Shown: positions 52,548 through 53,647 of the stretch, piece after piece
How the letters are laid out: each line of letters opens with the position of its first letter
Numbering within the stretch: the stretch's first letter is position 1
The notes under the pieces: model-generated
What the model saw: only the letters and a program-made list of their open reading frames with translations
Databases searched by the model: none
What the model was told of the DNA's origin: nothing
NCBI GenBank assembly: GCA_014804795.1
Contig: JAAUZC010000045.1
Span: 1 to 53,647 of the forward strand
Direction: 5' to 3'
Source: Lachnospiraceae bacterium
GTDB lineage: Bacteria; Bacillota; Clostridia; Lachnospirales; Lachnospiraceae
Length of the DNA stretch: 53,647 bases
Translations under genes and position numbers: made by a program

Positions 52548-53204
52548 ATGTACAGACATAAAAAGATAACCATACTGGTATGTGCTTTTTTAACAGCCTT
52601 AAGTATTGTTGCTTGTGGGCGGACAAATACTGCAAATCAACAGGAAAGCAATGTGCAGGCAGTTGAAAATATAGATTCGGAAATGACAGCAGAAGAACTA
52701 TTGGATTTATTTATCGATGGCTCAATAAACGCAGTTGACTCCACAGATTTGACATCTACATTTTATATTACTGATTTAAATATGAACTCTGGAGAATGGG
52801 ACTCATATTCTATTGGAGAAAAAATTGATCTTGACAATGATGGAGAAAACGAACTGATTATTAACGGCCCTTATGGCGGAATATACCTTGATGCACGCAA
52901 TAATAAGGTATATAAATTTGCCGCGGGAGATGGCAATGCTATCATTCTTTCTTATACTTATTATAACGGAGCTACATGGATTATGTATAGCAACAGAATG
53001 TATGTAGGATACGAATGTTACCATATGGAAAAATTTGAAGGAGCTGATAACTTAGTTGCAGAAATGAATTTTTCAGAAGAACTTGTTGACCCAAATAATT
53101 CAGAGTCTGAAATGAAATATACCTTGAATGGAACTATCATTTCTTATGATGAATACACGGAATTATGCAGCAAAATTTTCGCCGCTGAAGTAAATACAGG
53201 TTGA
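52548..53204 (+). CDS. Putative lipoprotein, function unknown
   Basis: The 218-residue product begins with a signal sequence ending in the lipobox LSIVACG, so it is probably processed and lipid-anchored at Cys23. The mature part is acidic, with Asn- and Asp-rich beta segments and DLDNDGENELIINGP, an FG-GAP or calcium-loop-like stretch. No family was recognised. GGGAGG precedes the ATG at 52548, and a terminator follows. The gene is clearly more AT-rich than its neighbours and stands next to a tRNA cluster, which fits horizontal gain. The 235-base gap to the HD gene shows only an AT-rich region with weak -10 sites. Confidence 0.75.
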   Translation: MYRHKKITILVCAFLTALSIVACGRTNTANQQESNVQAVENIDSEMTAEELLDLFIDGSINAVDSTDLTSTFYITDLNMNSGEWDSYSIGEKIDLDNDGENELIINGPYGGIYLDARNNKVYKFAAGDGNAIILSYTYYNGATWIMYSNRMYVGYECYHMEKFEGADNLVAEMNFSEELVDPNNSESEMKYTLNGTIISYDEYTELCSKIFAAEVNTG

Positions 53205-53291
53205 AAGAAAAACTTTAATTGAATGTGCCGTTTGTGCAGATGTCCCGAATTTGATGGAAATAGATTTGGAAAATGAAAATTTCAGACAACA

Positions 53292-53333
53292 AAAAACCTA
53301 TAGCTTCTGTGTTTGTAGAATCTATAGGTTTTT
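53292..53333. terminator. Bidirectional terminator between the lipoprotein gene and the tRNA cluster
   Basis: A perfect 12-bp stem (53292-53303 with 53322-53333) has A-run and T-run flanks on both sides, so it can stop transcripts from both the lipoprotein gene (plus) and the tRNA operon (minus). Confidence 0.85.
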
Positions 53334-53346
53334 AGCCAATAATAAA

Positions 53347-53419
<73 letters not shown>

Positions 53420-53436
53420 ATAGACTTTCGTCTTCG

Positions 53437-53510
53437 TAGCGGGGATAGGATTTGAACCTACGACCTTTGGGTTATGAGCCCAACGAGCTTCCAGACTGCT
53501 CCACCCCGCG
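53437..53510 (-). tRNA. Initiator tRNA-Met (CAT)
   Basis: A 74-base tRNA with anticodon CAT. The first base C faces a T instead of pairing, and three GC pairs (GGG/CCC) sit next to the anticodon loop; both are hallmarks of initiator tRNA. The T-loop is TTCAAAT. No CCA is encoded. Confidence 0.95.
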
Positions 53511-53542
53511 ATATCAATATTTCATTACTGGCATCAGCCAAA

Positions 53543-53624
53543 TGGATGGAGGTGGATTCGAACCACCGAAGCAATTTGCAGCAGATTTACAGTCTGTCCC
53601 CTTTGGCCACTCGGGAATCCATCC
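53543..53624 (-). tRNA. tRNA-Tyr (GTA)
   Basis: An 82-base class II tRNA with a long variable arm. The acceptor stem pairs GGATGGA with TCCATCC, discriminator A follows, and the anticodon loop CTGTAAA gives GTA. It is the first gene of the tRNA cluster seen here; the remaining 23 bases of the window are AT-rich and empty. Confidence 0.97.
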
Positions 53625-53647
53625 ATATACATTAATATTATTGCCAG

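Overview
The window comes from a low-to-moderate GC, spore-forming Firmicute, almost certainly a member of the Lachnospiraceae (Clostridium cluster XIVa). The evidence is the type of 16S sequence at the left edge, the spore-maturation genes spmAB, the conserved holB/ricT/yaaR/rsmI neighbourhood, and several families that are common in that group (DUF5711, DUF1854 with ABC exporters, LytTR-DUF3021). Nearly everything is on the minus strand and reads right to left towards an rRNA operon, whose first ~574 bases of 16S rRNA occupy the left edge. No phage, transposase, insertion sequence or CRISPR array was seen.

Layout from left to right. 1-921: 5' part of 16S rRNA with its leader and promoter. 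972-7256: a two-subunit ABC exporter whose halves both carry an N-terminal PH-like region and a zinc ribbon, with a DUF1854 protein and a DJ-1/PfpI protein between them. Upstream is a very short, previously uncalled gene for a 28-residue peptide with its own strong promoter and terminator. 7312-14417: dnaX, a flotillin, ybaB-recR, galM, a DUF5711 protein and a CvpA protein. 14548-18962: phosphofructokinase, tRNA-Ser (plus strand), a RelA/SpoT-domain protein, a DUF362 protein and a HAD phosphatase. 18967-22135: an 851-residue membrane-anchored protein and a 134-residue unknown. 22194-29361: a complete F-type ATP synthase operon, atpZ-I-B-E-F-H-A-G-D-C in transcription order, whose c subunit carries a sodium-binding signature. 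29582-30833 (plus strand): a DUF402 protein, tadA and SRP RNA.

30847-43662: a DUF6128-like protein, a PucR/CdaR-type regulator, the shared sugar-ABC ATPase MsmK/UgpC, a GNAT acetyltransferase, metG, an orphan DinJ-type antitoxin, a LytTR-DUF3021-ABC transporter module, a PatB/MalY aminotransferase and, on the plus strand, a DUF885 peptidase. 43670-52313: spmA-spmB, acpP, then the conserved cluster rsmI, trmN6, ricT, holB, yaaR, a guanylate-kinase-like gene, a YaaO-type Orn/Lys/Arg decarboxylase homologue and an HD-domain gene. The right edge has a lipoprotein gene and three tRNA genes (Phe, fMet, Tyr).

The most interesting signals lie between the genes. Two long stem-loops, directly upstream of ybaB and spmA, share one detailed architecture although their paired sequences differ: a 10-bp closing stem, a GGA/GAA 3x3 purine loop, a one-sided CCAC bulge, a single bulged U, and then GCGGAACT before the Shine-Dalgarno. 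This looks like an undescribed cis-acting RNA class. Other leaders fold into multi-arm structures (pfk, and the 851-residue gene). The 28-residue peptide gene in front of the DUF1854/ABC cluster is the second candidate for an undescribed system. All functional statements here come from reading the sequence; no database search was run.
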